NCBI RefSeq assembly: GCF_020497125.1
Contig: NC_059082.1
Coordinates: forward strand, 17,225,965-17,289,964
Direction: 5' to 3'
DNA from: Mauremys mutica
Taxonomy: Eukaryota; Chordata; Testudines; Geoemydidae
DNA length: 64,000 nt
Shown in pieces: positions 10,320 to 22,929 of this stretch. Each line of letters begins with the position of its first letter. Position 1 is the first letter of the stretch. The translations under genes and the position numbers were made by a program. The notes under the pieces were generated by a model, which ran no database searches, was not told where the DNA came from, and saw only the letters and a list, made by a program, of their open reading frames with translations.

Positions 10320-13300
10320 ACTAGTTAACATTCAATTTACTCGGAACTGAGCTTATATTATTTACACTGCCTAATGTTTTTCTTTATAGGCAATTTTCCT
10401 CCAAGTTTCAGTTGCTTACAAATGATTTCAGAGTGCTTATTTTGTTGTGTTGGCAAATGTGGATGTATGTGTTCTAAGGTACCATGAATAACGGATAGTA
10501 TCAATGTATGTCCTACAGAAATAAGTGTTTATTTGTAATCAAAATATTTTAGAGTACTATGAAAGCAAGAAGAAAATCAAATACATGATCAGAAGCTAAA
10601 GAAGGCTTTAGATAACTAATTTTTCCCTTCAGTCAATATCATGGGCTATCAGCAATGACAAGAAATATTCTAACAAAGGTAACTACCTTTCCAGTGCCTT
10701 TGATATAGAGCCTTTTACACAGTGGGTGTGTCAAGAGATGGCTTGAAATGGAACATGGAGAATGCCTTAAATACACTTGAGAGACAAAGTAGGTGAGGTA
10801 ATCTTGAGTTCCTAACTTCAGATCTCAAAATGCATCTTTTGTGTTTATCTCGTGCTCATTCCTAAGGTATCAGAGTAGTCTACAATAGTATGTGAATCCA
10901 TATAAATGGAATACCCAAAGACTTAATTTATGTTCCTATTTCCAAGAGCTGGGGAGAAATTGTCTAGAATGGACCTGTTCTATGATTCTTAATGTCTTTT
11001 TGAATTTCTAAAGAAAAAAAGAAAAGAAAGTTGTTTTATCTATCCCCCACAAGTCTTCCTATATAAAATAATTACCTCCCAAAGCATGTTCCATCAATTG
11101 CTAAAAACCTTTACATGTGCAGACACACACACACAGAAAGGAAATGTTTAAAATTGAAAATTGGTCTGAGGTCCAGGGTCTTCTATATTCAGTCCTGGGC
11201 CAGCACTCAAACAGGCAATTCTAGAATAAACACCAGAGGGTAAAATTCTAGCCCCACTGACTTCAGTAGAGCCAGTATTTCACCCCTGGAGAGTCTTGAC
11301 AGTTTTAAGGACTGATCTCTCACAAACAATAGCATTTGTATTCCAATGCTATAAAACAGTATCACTATCTCCTGGATTATGAAATAAAGAATGGTAAAAT
11401 CAAGTGGAATGATAGCTACAAAAGCAATTAGTTGGTGGGCCTGTAAATATGCTATCCAAACCAGTAAGCTGTTCTAAATATAATTTTTTCAGGGATCAAA
11501 AAGATTTGATCCCCAATATCACCTAGTCTGTGAATATTTTTTTCATAAACATTTGAAAGGCTTATATACTTTAAAAAATTGATTGACTAAAGGAGAGGTG
11601 GGAGGAGAAAAGAGTAACTGTGTCTGAGTGCAGTTGAGAAACAAAGCCTGTAGCCAAAAGTGTGTGCCCGTCTTAAGAGTAATAAGAAAAGCAAATTACA
11701 ATTATTACAGCAAAAGACCTAGAGGGTGAGAAAGCCAACAGGAAGAAGCAACAGCAAACTGCAGTGTTGCTTTAACAATCAGTCCATTGTATAACTAGTT
11801 AGGAGACACCCTTTCCTTTTATCCTAGCAGCATGTGGAGCAAACACCTCATGATATTGAAACAAGCTAATTTCTCTCAGTGTCTCCCTGACACCAAAGGC
11901 CCCTCAGAAACTAGATTGGTCTAGCTAATATTCTGCTGACTAAACAGAGTGCTTCCCAAGCACAATATCACATATCACCCACAAGCAACAACCGTGGCTG
12001 GGCTGCCTCTTCAAGACAAAGTAAAACCTTAAAACTCAGAATGTCAGCTGCTTTTCTGAACAACAGAAATTTGACCATTTGCTACTGCTAAATATCAGCT
12101 TAATATATTGTGTACAAGTACAACTTAGGCACCTTACATTTCCACAAAAATGGTTCATGTGGTATTTGATTACTTTAAAGTCTATCAGTTGTGAAGAAAT
12201 GTCTGTAACACAATGCCATGCCTCCCCACTGGGATAGAACAGGTTCCCTTAAAATAAATAAATAAATAGTCTAAAAATTGTACAGAAATCCCAAAACAAT
12301 TAGCTTCTTGTGGAAAAACTCTGAAAGGTTTCTTCGACTTCAGGAACATTTAACCATTAATTCAGACTCAACACTTTTGGGGTCTGGTTTTGAACGGGTC
12401 TGCAATTGAAGGTACAATGTTGTTCTCAGAATTATGTCCAGGCATAACTCACTACATCCAAAAATCAGATAGTTTGTCATCAGAACACATCATTGGTCCT
12501 TACAATTACATGTATCCACTAATTGGTTAAAAACGGGAAGACAATTTTTAAGACTCTAACCTTGGATTTTATATCTATATTATTTCTTTGTAAGAATCAA
12601 ACAAACTTAGGTTCATGTTACCCATTTAAAGGATTTGAAATTATGCAACTGCCAAAGGATGACTCAATTTAATATTGCATAATTTATTATTAATAAAAAT
12701 CTCAAAATGCTGCACTTCCACAGCATTTTTCAAGTGAGTATCTCAAAGAGCAGTGCTCAATAAATGAGAACTTTAAATATAATAGTAAAGAATGGAGATC
12801 TCCTTTCATTAAAATCAGAAATGGCAAACCTTTACTCTCCTCCATTTATAATGATAAAGACAAGATTATTAAATAAAAGCTTTACTTAGCCACCAAAATT
12901 TTAACCAAACTCTCCAATTTTAAAAATTATACATATTTTGAGTGTAAGATTTTTTAAAAGTACACAGTGCTGGCTTAACTCTGTTCCCACTGAAGTCAAT
13001 GGGGGGCAGGATTAAGCCAAAGCTAAGTGCTTTTGAGAAATACACTTTTCAAATCTATCTTTAGGAGGAGAGGAACCACTCAAGCCCTGAAGGAAAGCTT
13101 TCACTAAAAAATCCCTCACCTTTTCCTTGATGTCATTACAGGGTTACTGCTGAGTTCCCACTATCTCTTACCCTCCAATTCAGCTCAGGATCAAAATTCA
13201 AAATTAAATTGGTTGAACAATTTACACTCTCATCCCCCTCACTTAAAAACAAAACAAAACAAAAATAAATTACCAAACATAACATAAAAAAACAAAAAAC

Positions 13301-15459
13301 AGAAATCAAAGTCCATAACTCCTATGGCAGAACTACAGCCTTAACAATGGGGCATGAAGTCTTTCCTTTTGAAGTAACTTATTTGAATTAGGTCCAGATC
13401 CATAGCACATCACAACAGAGGGAAGTAGACTGTAGAAGTGAGAAAGGACTGTATTTATTTCAATTTATATTATATAGAAAAAAGCTTCTATCCTTGGTTC
13501 CAGGTGTCTGCCAAAAATGTAAAATACAATCAAATTAAGAGTAAAGCCAGCAGCTGCTCCTCTTCTTAAGCCAAAAAATATCCAAAAACAAATAACCCTC
13601 CCACCAAACCTCAGCCCTTATGCCCTTTCTTCCCTAAAAGCCTGTGTACAGAGAGAGGTTTTCATTAAAAAATGAAGTTCCTTTACTTTTGTTACCAAAT
13701 TTAAATAATTTAAATAGTTGACAAATAAAAATCATGTTTTATTTATGTGGTTTGCAGTTTCATTTTCATGAAACTAGAACAGTTAATTTCAACTTTGTTT
13801 TCACTTAGCTGTTAGTCAGTCACACTATTTGGGCTGTGAGATCTACAGTAAAATGTGTCAACTAAAAACATTTTTGTTTGGATTTAATTTTACTTTTGCT
13901 TTCATGAAAGCATTTCTATTAGCTTTTATAATTCCTTTTTCTTTAATAACACACCCACACAACATCTAAATTTGGGATCTAAACTATCTGATGGTGTCCC
14001 TTTAACATTGCTGATTTTTGCAGTGTTCCACAGAGTTTGACATCACTTGATATTCCTAAATATAGCTCGGCCTAAACTCCCCCCACAGTTCACAAACCAG
14101 ACAAAGCCAACTTTATGACTCACACCCTTCTTCAGGCCAAAACAACCCTCAAAAACACTTTTGCAATTTACCGTGCCGCATGAAACAAAATGGAAATCTC
14201 AGCAAAATACTTCAAAAATATCTCATTAAATGTAGCCTTTTATGTAAACCTTTTGACTTACAACTTCCACTTTTAACAAATAGGATCTCAATCATCTCAC
14301 TTCTGTGCTAACACACATCAGGATTAGCTGCAGAAAGGAATCCAAAACTGGTAGCAAATATATTTTTCTCTATTCTGTTGCAACTCCTTCAGCAAATTTT
14401 AGAAATGGTAATAACAAAGGATAATGAAAATTATGCAGAAGTAAGCAAAGCAATAAATGGCTTTTGTGGTTAGTTAAAATGCTGAAGTAGACAGAGGCAT
14501 TTCACAACCACATTACAACAATGTCCCACATATGAACACTAGTCCTATTACACAAGATACAAATTTAAAACAAACATTTCTTCACATCTGAGGGTCTGGA
14601 AGTGTATATGATATGCTATCAGTTACAAAGGAGGCATGGATAAGGTAGGAACTCTTCCACGAGAATTTAAAACGGATTCAAGGGAATGTCCCTTATCAAT
14701 TAGTGGTTTAAAATGCATAAGCAGTGTAAGTGAAGAGGGGATAGTATTTGAGTTTGCTAAGCTGTAATTGGCTACAATGCTCTCAGACAATATCATTAAC
14801 ATGGAATAACTCGAGAGTCATCAGAAAGAAAAGCAAGGGCACAAGAGGGACCAGCATGTGAAAAGGAGGAGTGGATGGAGGAGTCACAAGAGGAAGATTT
14901 GGTTAACATTAAAAATGGAGAAAACATGGGGGAAATGGGGGTGGAGGGATTTCAAAGCCACATCAACACTCCACAGACAGGCTGACAAGAATTGAAGCCT
15001 AATTTCCACAATCTGCCTGTTATTTTGTGCAGAGAACAGCTCGTGCAGACACATCAAAGTTCGGAGATGCCCTGGAGAAGGCAGTAGCACCACCTGCCAC
15101 TGAAATATTTGTGGAAGCTTTTCTCAGGCCAGATAAAGTGGCAGTTTTAAAAACAAGTTTCTCATCCCTGTACTTTTAGTAATGACAGTGGCTTCAGCCT
15201 CAGCCATGTTGTCTCTGATTTGGGCTAAAAGAGAAAACCAAGTGCCATAAACACTGCAGATTTTAGGCTCCTAGGGTTTTATTTATTTAAATGTATTTTA
15301 TTTAAATTTAAAATTATCATGATTAGGAGGGTGTGTGTGCACATATGCACAAAGTTTTTATAAAATGGATCTGGAGTCAGTATGATATCAAAAGCATCCT
15401 GAATCTATCTTTATAACTTTATCCATGATTGAGATAATTGTGACGGTGAAGAGCCATTT
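10320..15459. other. Non-coding sequence, probably EFL1 intron
   Basis: Unique-looking AT-rich sequence without supportable genes. Small items: (AAAT)n near 12252-12270, an A/C-rich stretch at 13245-13300, and a short palindromic fragment near 12967-13040 whose CCCACTGAAGTCAATGG centre recurs elsewhere in the window. A 69-codon minus-strand ORF at 15093-14884 has no recognisable domain. Confidence 0.6.
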
Positions 15460-16035
15460 AAGCAAAATGACAATGTTGGCACAAGAACAAAGGATATAAA
15501 CTGGCCATGAACCATTTCAGGCTGGAAATCAGAAAGTTTTTAACCGTCAGAGAAGTGAAGTCTTGGAACAGTCTCTCAACAGTAGTCGTGGGGGCAAACA
15601 GCTTAATTAGCTTTGAGAGAGCACTGGACTAATTTATGACTAAGACTGTATCCTGGGCTTGCTTGTAGTGGTACGGCTCAGCAGCCCTGGGGCTCACTTC
15701 TGGTCTACATCTTATGTTCCTAAATGCTTCCTTCAGGGCTTCAGCCAGCCACCTACAAGGATCAGGAAGGGGACCCCCCCAACACACACACACACACACT
15801 TCTGAGGGGTTTTGGTCTTCTTCCTCTGAAGCCTCAGGGATGGCCACAGCTGGAGATTGGACACTGGATAAGATGGGTCAGTGCTCTGAGGTGGAAACAG
15901 GCATTCTCTCAATCACTTCCCTGACATTGCATGTCATTAAATTTGGTATGTGGGTGGTGTTGGTGGTCTGTGATATACAGGAGTTCTGACTTGATGATCT
16001 AGTGATCCTTTTTGGCCTTGAACTCTATGACATTA
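15460..16035 (+). repeat. CR1 LINE 3'-end fragment
   Basis: The right end reads like the 3' UTR of a CR1 element: a segment ending with GACTTGATGATCTAGTGATC, then CCTTTTTGGCCTTGAACTCTATGACA, the usual CR1 tail before its ATTCTATGA-type repeats. The left part (GGCTGGAAATCAGAAAGTTTTTAACCGTC and after) matches the region just after the CR1 ORF2 stop. A short CA microsatellite (15781-15800) lies inside. No RT-coding part remains, as is usual for 5'-truncated CR1 copies. Confidence 0.7.
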
Positions 16036-16039
16036 TATT

Positions 16040-16245
16040 AAATGGAAGATAGCATGGCTCAGAGCATATGGCAACAGTCCAATCACCTTGGGTTTGTTCC
16101 CAGTTCTCTTAAGGAGACATTGGGCAAGTCGTGTGACCAGTCTCCTCCTTCAGTTTCCCATCTGTAAAGTAGGGATAATAATTAACCGCTTTTGTAAAGC
16201 ACTGTGAATTTTACAGGTGCTAAATCATAGCACAAGTACTTTCTA
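16040..16245 (+). repeat. MIR-type CORE-SINE
   Basis: The order of recognisable blocks follows the MIR/CORE-SINE consensus in forward orientation: an ATAGCATGGCTCAGAGCA tRNA-like head, TTGGGCAAGTCGTGTGACC, CAGTTTCCCATCTGTAAAGT, AGGGATAATAATTAACC, and a tail with GTAAAGCACTGTGAA. It is an ancient element, heavily diverged. Confidence 0.75.
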
Positions 16246-19200
16246 TTGCAGGTAAACTAAATTACTGCCCAACATCAATACTCTAAAAATGCATCATGTG
16301 AAAAAAAAAAAAAACACCAAAAAAACAAAAAAACCCAAACCCCATAGTTGAGATGGTAATTTTCACTCTAAACTTGCAAGACACTTCTCCCATCAACAGC
16401 AAAACCTTCCAACAGAAAATCTAAAATATAAACGTAAGTCATAAATACTCTAATAGAACCTTGTACCTTTTAGATTATTCAGCTCTTCCAAAGTCCACAG
16501 GGGTCCTCGAATGTCCTGCTATAGCACCGTTTGGTAAAGGGGCAGCACATGTCTATGACCTTACAGTCAGGCAGTTAACTATTTCTAAATGCAATTGCTC
16601 CAACCAAATCTCCAATCATAATTATTTGATTTAAAATAAAGAATATTTTATTGGCACCTGTAGAGAAAGGCAGAACCAAATATACTCTTAAGACTATGAT
16701 TTTGTGATGATCTTCAGCAATGTAATTGGATGAATTTCTGTGATAAACTTGATAAAACAGTGGTTTCTAACAGATGAATTTAAGTGTCTAGCCTGAGTCA
16801 GGCAGAGCACATCCACATCCCAGGTTAGTGCCCCAACCACTGGCTGACTGAGCTGGGGTCATTTTTACCAAAAATTCCATCCTGGACTAGAGAAATCTTC
16901 CTAATGAAATTTTTGTAAAACTAATACCTTTTATTAAACAGTTTTGGTTTTCATAAATTTGGCATTTAAAAACGTTTAGTCAAAAAGTTCCTCTTCAGCT
17001 CTAGTTTTATATTCAAAAACTTAAAAGCACAAAGACAGGGAGCAGTATTATTTATGCAACTAGGGCTCAACATACAACTGACTTCAAGAGCTTGAGTTTT
17101 GTGTAGACCTGAAAACCAGGGACTTAGAAGGGAATATAGAACTTTAGCAATTAAAGACCCATAATTTAACTCCTGATTTATGAAGAACTGCATAGGCTGA
17201 GACAGATTTCAGGATAAATGAAGGACCAGGAAAAGGAGGAACGTTACGAAGAAATTAGTTAAGAGGCATGAACTGAGCCACCTAAAGGGCAAACTCCAAC
17301 CTCCAAAATTTAGGCTGGCCGTTCCCAGAAGTTATTTTTCTGCACTACAGATGCACTGCCTGCTTATGTGCATGGAGTGAGGATAGCATATTGAGGTGAT
17401 CAAACACTTTAATTTCTGCATCCAACCTCCCCCAATTTGCCAAGCAAATTAAAATGTGGCATCTTTCAAAATAAAGGGATACTGCCTAAACATCAGAAAT
17501 TAGAGACAAATTGCTCTTTGGATTTGCTTTCATTAGCCAAAAATACATTCGAGAGCAGAGAAGATGGTTAATGTAGTTTAGAGATGTTTTGGGAAAAGCA
17601 CATTCTTTTCTTTCAAGTTGAAGAAGAAGAGAAGGAACACTCTACATAGCAAGATAAAACCTAACTGCAGGGAGGAGGATGGACAGGAATATAAAAAGGT
17701 GTCTGAGATGTAGAGATCGCAATTTATTTAACTTGACCAATTCCAGGACCTAATCAAAGGAAGTCGCCACTTTGAATTTTGCCTTTCCATTCTCATGTCT
17801 TACTAAATGCCTCGGCTGACAAGTACAAAGTAAGTATGCGGTTTCTCTCTCTGGGTTATTCAGTGAAGGGGGAAAAAAAAGAAAAAGAAATTACTAACTA
17901 AGCCAGGCACTATAATATAGTAGATATTTACACTTTATAACGACCTTACCATACATCACTTCATTAGCTCTGCAATGAAAGTAAAGGCCTTACTTCCTCT
18001 GATAAAAATTAAACCATATCTGAATTGGAACAGATGTAGCAGCACTAGCGGATTAGAACTGCAGATGACGTTTGTAAAGATGTCACCATCTGATTAAAAT
18101 AAAAAGCACTTCTAAAATAAGACTATAAAAATAAAGTTGCATTTTTCATAGTCTGTTAAATATAAAGCAGAAGAGGAATTCTAGTCTACAAAGATTTTCT
18201 TTCAGTAACATTCACACATTTAAGATAAAGTTAAGTGGATTCATGGTGTCTCTTATTTCATATTTCTTGAGGCTTTTTTTTTTTTTAAATAGACACATTG
18301 GTCCAAACTCATTCTATTGTGTGGCTCCATTGACTTCAATCGCAGTACACCAGAGTTGAGTTTTGTCATTAATGTTCACAAATGTGCCTTTTTTCCATGT
18401 TTCATTTGGATGATATAGTTCCAACTAAATCATCTGTCAGTAAGGGTTTGGAATAACCACCACGAGTATATAATAAATTGAATTGTGCTGGCTAGTTTAA
18501 AATAAAAATTAAAAGGAACACATATATTGGTACAATTTTCATTTATTCACTTAGATTTAAAAAAGCCATTATTAAAATGAAACACTCACACATTAGTATT
18601 AAAGCACCTTTTAACCTGCTGCATATGAAATAGAGATATAATAATTTATTAATCATTTTAACCAGTTTGTTTATTCTACACAGAACACTAGAATTCTCAA
18701 TGCATAACAATGTTTTCTACAAACATTTAAGTGTGCCAGCCTCACTGAAAAATAGAAGGTTAATGACTCAAGTGTGATGGGGTGGAGTTAAAATCACTGT
18801 GCTTGCCTGGATGTCAGATGCACATGAATACATTATGGAGGATGTAGATGTATGTAAAGGGAGGAGGGGGCATAGCAGAGATTGGTTACTCTGGAATACA
18901 GTTAGGCAAATACTTCAAATGTTCTGCAAGTATTTTTCCATTGAAAAACTAGATTTCCTGTGTTCATACTCCTGGTGTGTTCATTTCCCAGGCTATTTCT
19001 GCTAAACAAGTTTGTAGGCAGAAATATTCACAGAAACAGCAAACATTCAACAATATTCACTGAATGAAGATTTTACGCCTGTACATGCAAGTAGTTGGAC
19101 TGGAAACATGACTAAGATTTAAGCTCAACCATGCTGGGAAAGAAACAATACTATTTGTCCAATCAAACTAAGCAGCACAGCTTGACTGTCACATATGGGA

Positions 19201-20666
19201 TATTTAAATCACTGCTTGCTAATAATCTACAGACGAAGAATAATTTATAGAAAATATTCAGCAAATAGGGTCTGATTCAGCTAGGTACCTGTGTGTGCCT
19301 AATTTTAAGACCATGAATAATTCCGTTAAGACTTCAAATATCCCATTACACAGTCCACACATCCCCTTGGTCTTGTAAACTTCTCTTCAGATTTACAACT
19401 TAAAACTAAAATAAGACCAAACATTATTATTATTATTATTTCAAACATTTGGCACTTATTTTGTGTCTATATCTGGAATGTTCATAGTATGTTTAGATTT
19501 TGAATATTAGAAGACATTTAGCCATATGTAACAAAGGAAAAGTTCAGAAATACTTCTTCAAACAGCTTTCTGAAAGTTTTGTTAGTCAAATTTTTACAGC
19601 AAAATACTTGTGCAAAGGAAATCTTCCAGATTGGTGGGTTATTTAAAATGAAGGAAAACAATCCTAATGCCTCTCTCCCCAGAAGAAAAGATCCAGCTGC
19701 ATATCCTACAGGGGGATTCTTGTTAAACCAGCAGTATGCTTCTGTGCTCAAGACTGAATATTATACACTAATTCCTCAGATTACCTATGCTTAATTTGCT
19801 TACTCTGAGGCCTGAAAATCCAGGTTCCTCACTAAATTGAGGTCTCCCAGTTCATCATGCAATATTTCTCAGCTGCACCAACAGGGAGGATATAATTACA
19901 TATGCAATTCTAGTTGATGCCCTTGAATCCAGAACTGAAATAAGTGAGGTTCACCAATCGCTGATAAATGCTGTTCAGTTTTAGAGGTAGATATAGTCCT
20001 GAAACTTTCAAACATCTAAGAGAAGTCAGATGGAAGACTTCAGAATTGCATCACAAGAACGTAGTGAACACATGGCTACACAGAAGACTCATTTATTGAA
20101 TAGCAGTACTAACATTTCACTCAAGGAAAAAACAAGTGATATTACTGAAGCCAGAAAACTACTGTGGAATTTATTTCGCATATAGATTTAGGATACAATT
20201 TTGAGAATCTCTGAGGAGTACTCCTTTAAATGAAACTTTTGAATAAAACAGTCTGAAATATCAAAATAATTTAAAGGCATTCAAGACTGCATTGTAGCGA
20301 GCCTCTTCTCTACAAGCAGGAAGGCTACAACTTGCATTTTTCTCCTTAACAGGAGTATATTCATTTCCACGGCAGACACTGCTGTAAATGGCTCTATTTT
20401 TACCACTGTCAAAATTATTGAAAATAATGACAATGACTTCTATAACACTTGTGAGCATTCAGAATATGTAAACAGCATAAACTTGGTTGGCTAGGCTCAG
20501 AGGAATTCTTAAATATAAGGCAACAAGCACTATCTACTTCTGCTTAAAAATTAATGTTTTCCTCAAATTATTAAGTACCAGGTGTTGTCATGGAAGTTGT
20601 ATCCCTTTCAATATTCAAAAGATCTGCTGCTAAGTTTATGGACTTTTGAGAGCCACTATAGACTCA
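16246..20666. other. Non-coding sequence, probably EFL1 intron
   Basis: No gene supported. It contains an A-rich simple repeat (16300-16345), a degraded arm of the fold-back family (about 16785-16960), an (ATT)n run at about 19420-19441, and otherwise unique AT-rich sequence. Confidence 0.6.
16785..16960. repeat. Degraded single arm of the tRNA-like fold-back repeat
   Basis: It contains AGGCAGAGCACATCC, then CATCCCAGGTTAGTGCCC and CAACCACTGGCTGACTGAGC, then an A/T-rich outer arm with CCAAAAATTCCATCC. The same blocks in the same order occur in the complete copy at 62680-63147. Only one arm is visible here. Confidence 0.5.
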
Positions 20667-20853
20667 TAGAAGCAGCAAAGAATCCTGTGGCACCTTATAG
20701 ACTAACAGACGTTTTGCAGCATGAGCTTTCGTAGGTGAATACCCACTTCTTCGGATGACTTGCATCCGAAGAAGTGGGTATTCACCCACGAAAGCTCATG
20801 CTGCAAAACGTCTGTTAGTCTATAAGGTGCCACAGGATTCTTTGCTGCTTCTA
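20667..20853. repeat. Near-perfect 91-bp hairpin of an interspersed repeat
   Basis: Two inverted arms, 20667-20757 and 20763-20853, match at 90 of 91 positions and are separated by a 5-base loop. The arm sequence (AAAGAATCCTGTGGCACC, AGACTAACAGACG, GCATGAGCTTTCGT, ACCCACTTCTTCGGATG) is one I recognise as a highly abundant turtle interspersed repeat, here as a head-to-head pair. The right side continues with CAGACTAACACGGCTACC. The very high arm identity suggests youth or gene conversion between arms. Confidence 0.85.
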
Positions 20854-21447
20854 CAGAACCAGACTAACACGGCTACCCCTCTGACTATAGACTCATAGAC
20901 TTTAAGGTCAGAAGGGACCATTATCACCATCTAGTCTGACCTCCTGCACAATGCAGGCCACAGAATCTCACTTACCCACTCCTGTATCAAACCTGTGTCT
21001 GAGCCTCAAATCATGGTTTAAAGACTTCAGGGTGTAGAGAATCTTCCAGCAAGTGACCCATGCTTCACACTGCAGAGGAAGGCGAAAAACTCCCAGTGCT
21101 TCTGCCAATCTGCCCTGGAGGAAAATTCCTTCCCGACCCCAAATATGGCAATCAGTTAAACCCTGAGTATGTGGGCAAGACTCACCAGCCAGACACCCAG
21201 GAAAGAATTCTCTGTAGTAACTCAGATCCCACCGCATCTGACATCCCATCACAAGCCATTGGGCATATTTACCATTAGTAGTCAAAGACGAATTAATTGC
21301 CAAAATTAGGCTATTCCATTATACCATCCCCTCCATAAACTTATCAAGCTTAGTCTTGAAGCCAGATATGTCTTTTGCCCCCCACTACTCCCCTTGGAAG
21401 GCTGTTCCAAAACTTCACTCCTGTGATGGTTAGAAACCTTCATCTAA

Positions 21448-22116
21448 TTACAAGTCTAAACTTCCTGATAGCCAGTTTATATCCATTTGTTCTTGTGTCC
21501 ACACTGGTACTGATCTTAAATAATACCTCTCCCTGGTATTTATTCCTCTGATATATTTATAAAGAGCAATCATATCTCCCTTCAGCCTTCTTTTGGTTAG
21601 GCTAAACAAGCCAAGCTCTTTCAGTTGCCTTTCATATGACAGGTTTTCCATTCCTTGGATCATCCTAGTAGCCCTTCTCTGAACTTGTTCCAGTTTGAAT
21701 TCATCCTTCTTAAACATGGGAGACCAGAACTGCACACAGTATTCCAGATAAGGTCTCACCAGTGCCTTGTATAATGGTACTAACACCTCCTTATCTCTAC
21801 TGGAAATACCTTGCCTGATGCATTCCAAGACTGCATTAGCTTTTTTCACTGCGATATCACATTGGCGGCTCATAGTCATCCTGTGATCAACCAATACTCC
21901 GAGGTCCTTCTCCTCCTCTGTTACTTCCAACTGATACCCCCCTAGCTTATAACAATAGTTCTTGTTATTAATCCCTAAATGCATGGCCTTGCACTTTTCA
22001 CTATTAAATTTCATCCTATTACTATTACTCCAGTTTACAAGGTCATCCAGATCTTCCTGTATGATATCCCAGTCCTTCTCTGTATTGGCAATACCTCCCA
22101 GTTTTGTCATCCACAA
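21448..22116 (-). pseudogene. CR1 ORF2: C-terminal part of reverse transcriptase and thumb
   Basis: This is the part of ORF2 after the RT catalytic site. It opens in the frame TKLGGIANTEKD, which should follow directly on the catalytic FxDD motif, and continues with NRMKFNSEKCKAMHLG, YQLEVTEEEKDLGVLVD, AVLECIRQGISS, VLVPLYKALVRPYLEYCVQ and EQVQRRATRMIQG, the standard CR1 order. It is separated from the preceding segment by a 2-base loss near 22105. It encodes the end of the LINE polymerase, not a host protein. Confidence 0.9.
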
Positions 22117-22573
22117 ACTTTATTAGCACATTTCCACTTTTTGTGCCAAGGTCAGTAATAAAAAGATTAAATAAGATTGGTCCCAAAACTGATCCCTGAG
22201 GAACTCCACTAGTAACCTCCCTCCAGCCTGACAATCCACCTTTCAGTATGACCCATTGTAGTCTCCCCTTTAACCAGTTCCTTATCCACCTTTCAATTTT
22301 CATATTGATCCCCATCTTTTCCAATTTAGCTAATAATTCCCCATGTGGAACTGTATCAAATGCCTTACTGAAATCAAGGTAAATTAGATCCACTGCATTT
22401 CCTTTGTCTAAAAAATCTATTACCTTCTCAAAGAAGGAGATCAGGTTGGTTTGGCATGATCTACCTTTTGTAAAACCATGTTGTATTTTGTTCCAATTAC
22501 CATTGACCTCAATGTCCTTGACTACTTTTTCCTTCAAAATTTTTTCTAAAACCTTGCATATTACAGATGTCAA
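22043..22573 (-). pseudogene. CR1 ORF2: reverse transcriptase core
   Basis: The segment carries RT blocks in order: QHGFTKGRSCQTNL, DLIYLDFSKAFDTVPH (first catalytic Asp), SGVPQGSVLGPILFNLF, and LIKFVDD at the catalytic loop (22117-22106). After FVDD the frame is lost: the expected T-K-L-G-G continues in the frame of the neighbouring segment, consistent with deletion of two bases. LINE RT uses target-primed reverse transcription of its own RNA in the nucleus. This copy is inactive. Confidence 0.9.
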
Positions 22574-22598
22574 ACTGAGAGGCCTGTAGTTGCCCGGA

Positions 22599-22925
22599 TC
22601 ACGTTTTTTTCCCTTTCTTAAAGATAGGAACTACGTTAGCAATTCTCCAGTCATACGGTACAACCCCTGAGTTTACAGATGCATTAAAAATTCTTGCTAA
22701 TGGGCTTGCAATTTCATGTGCCAGTTCCTTTAACATTCTTGCATGAAGATTATCTGGGCCCCCTGATTTTGTCCAATTAAGTTGTTCAAGTTTGGTTTTT
22801 ACCTCGGATGTGCTAATATCTACCTCCATATCCTCATTCCTACTTGTCATGCTACCATTATCCCTAAGCTCCTCATTAGCCTCATTAAAGACTGAGGCAA
22901 AGTATTTGGTTAGATATTGAGCCTC
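22599..22925 (-). pseudogene. CR1 ORF2: segment before the RT palm
   Basis: It encodes LTKYFASVFNEANEEL, EVKTKLEQLNWTKSGGPDNLHARMLKEL, IASPLARIFNASVNSGVVPYDWR and NVVPIFKKGKK, the standard CR1 blocks before the palm. The frame is then lost at the A-run near 22600; the expected RDPGNYRP continues in the frame of the next segment. The open frame extends left to 23039, but residues beyond about 22925 come from the GC-rich insertion and are not CR1. Confidence 0.85.
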
Positions 22926-22929
22926 TAGC

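Noticed and set aside
20667..20853. Hairpin as a microRNA precursor or CRISPR-like repeat
   Set aside because: The arms are a known-style interspersed repeat in inverted pairs, far longer and more perfect than a microRNA hairpin, and there is no repeat-spacer pattern.
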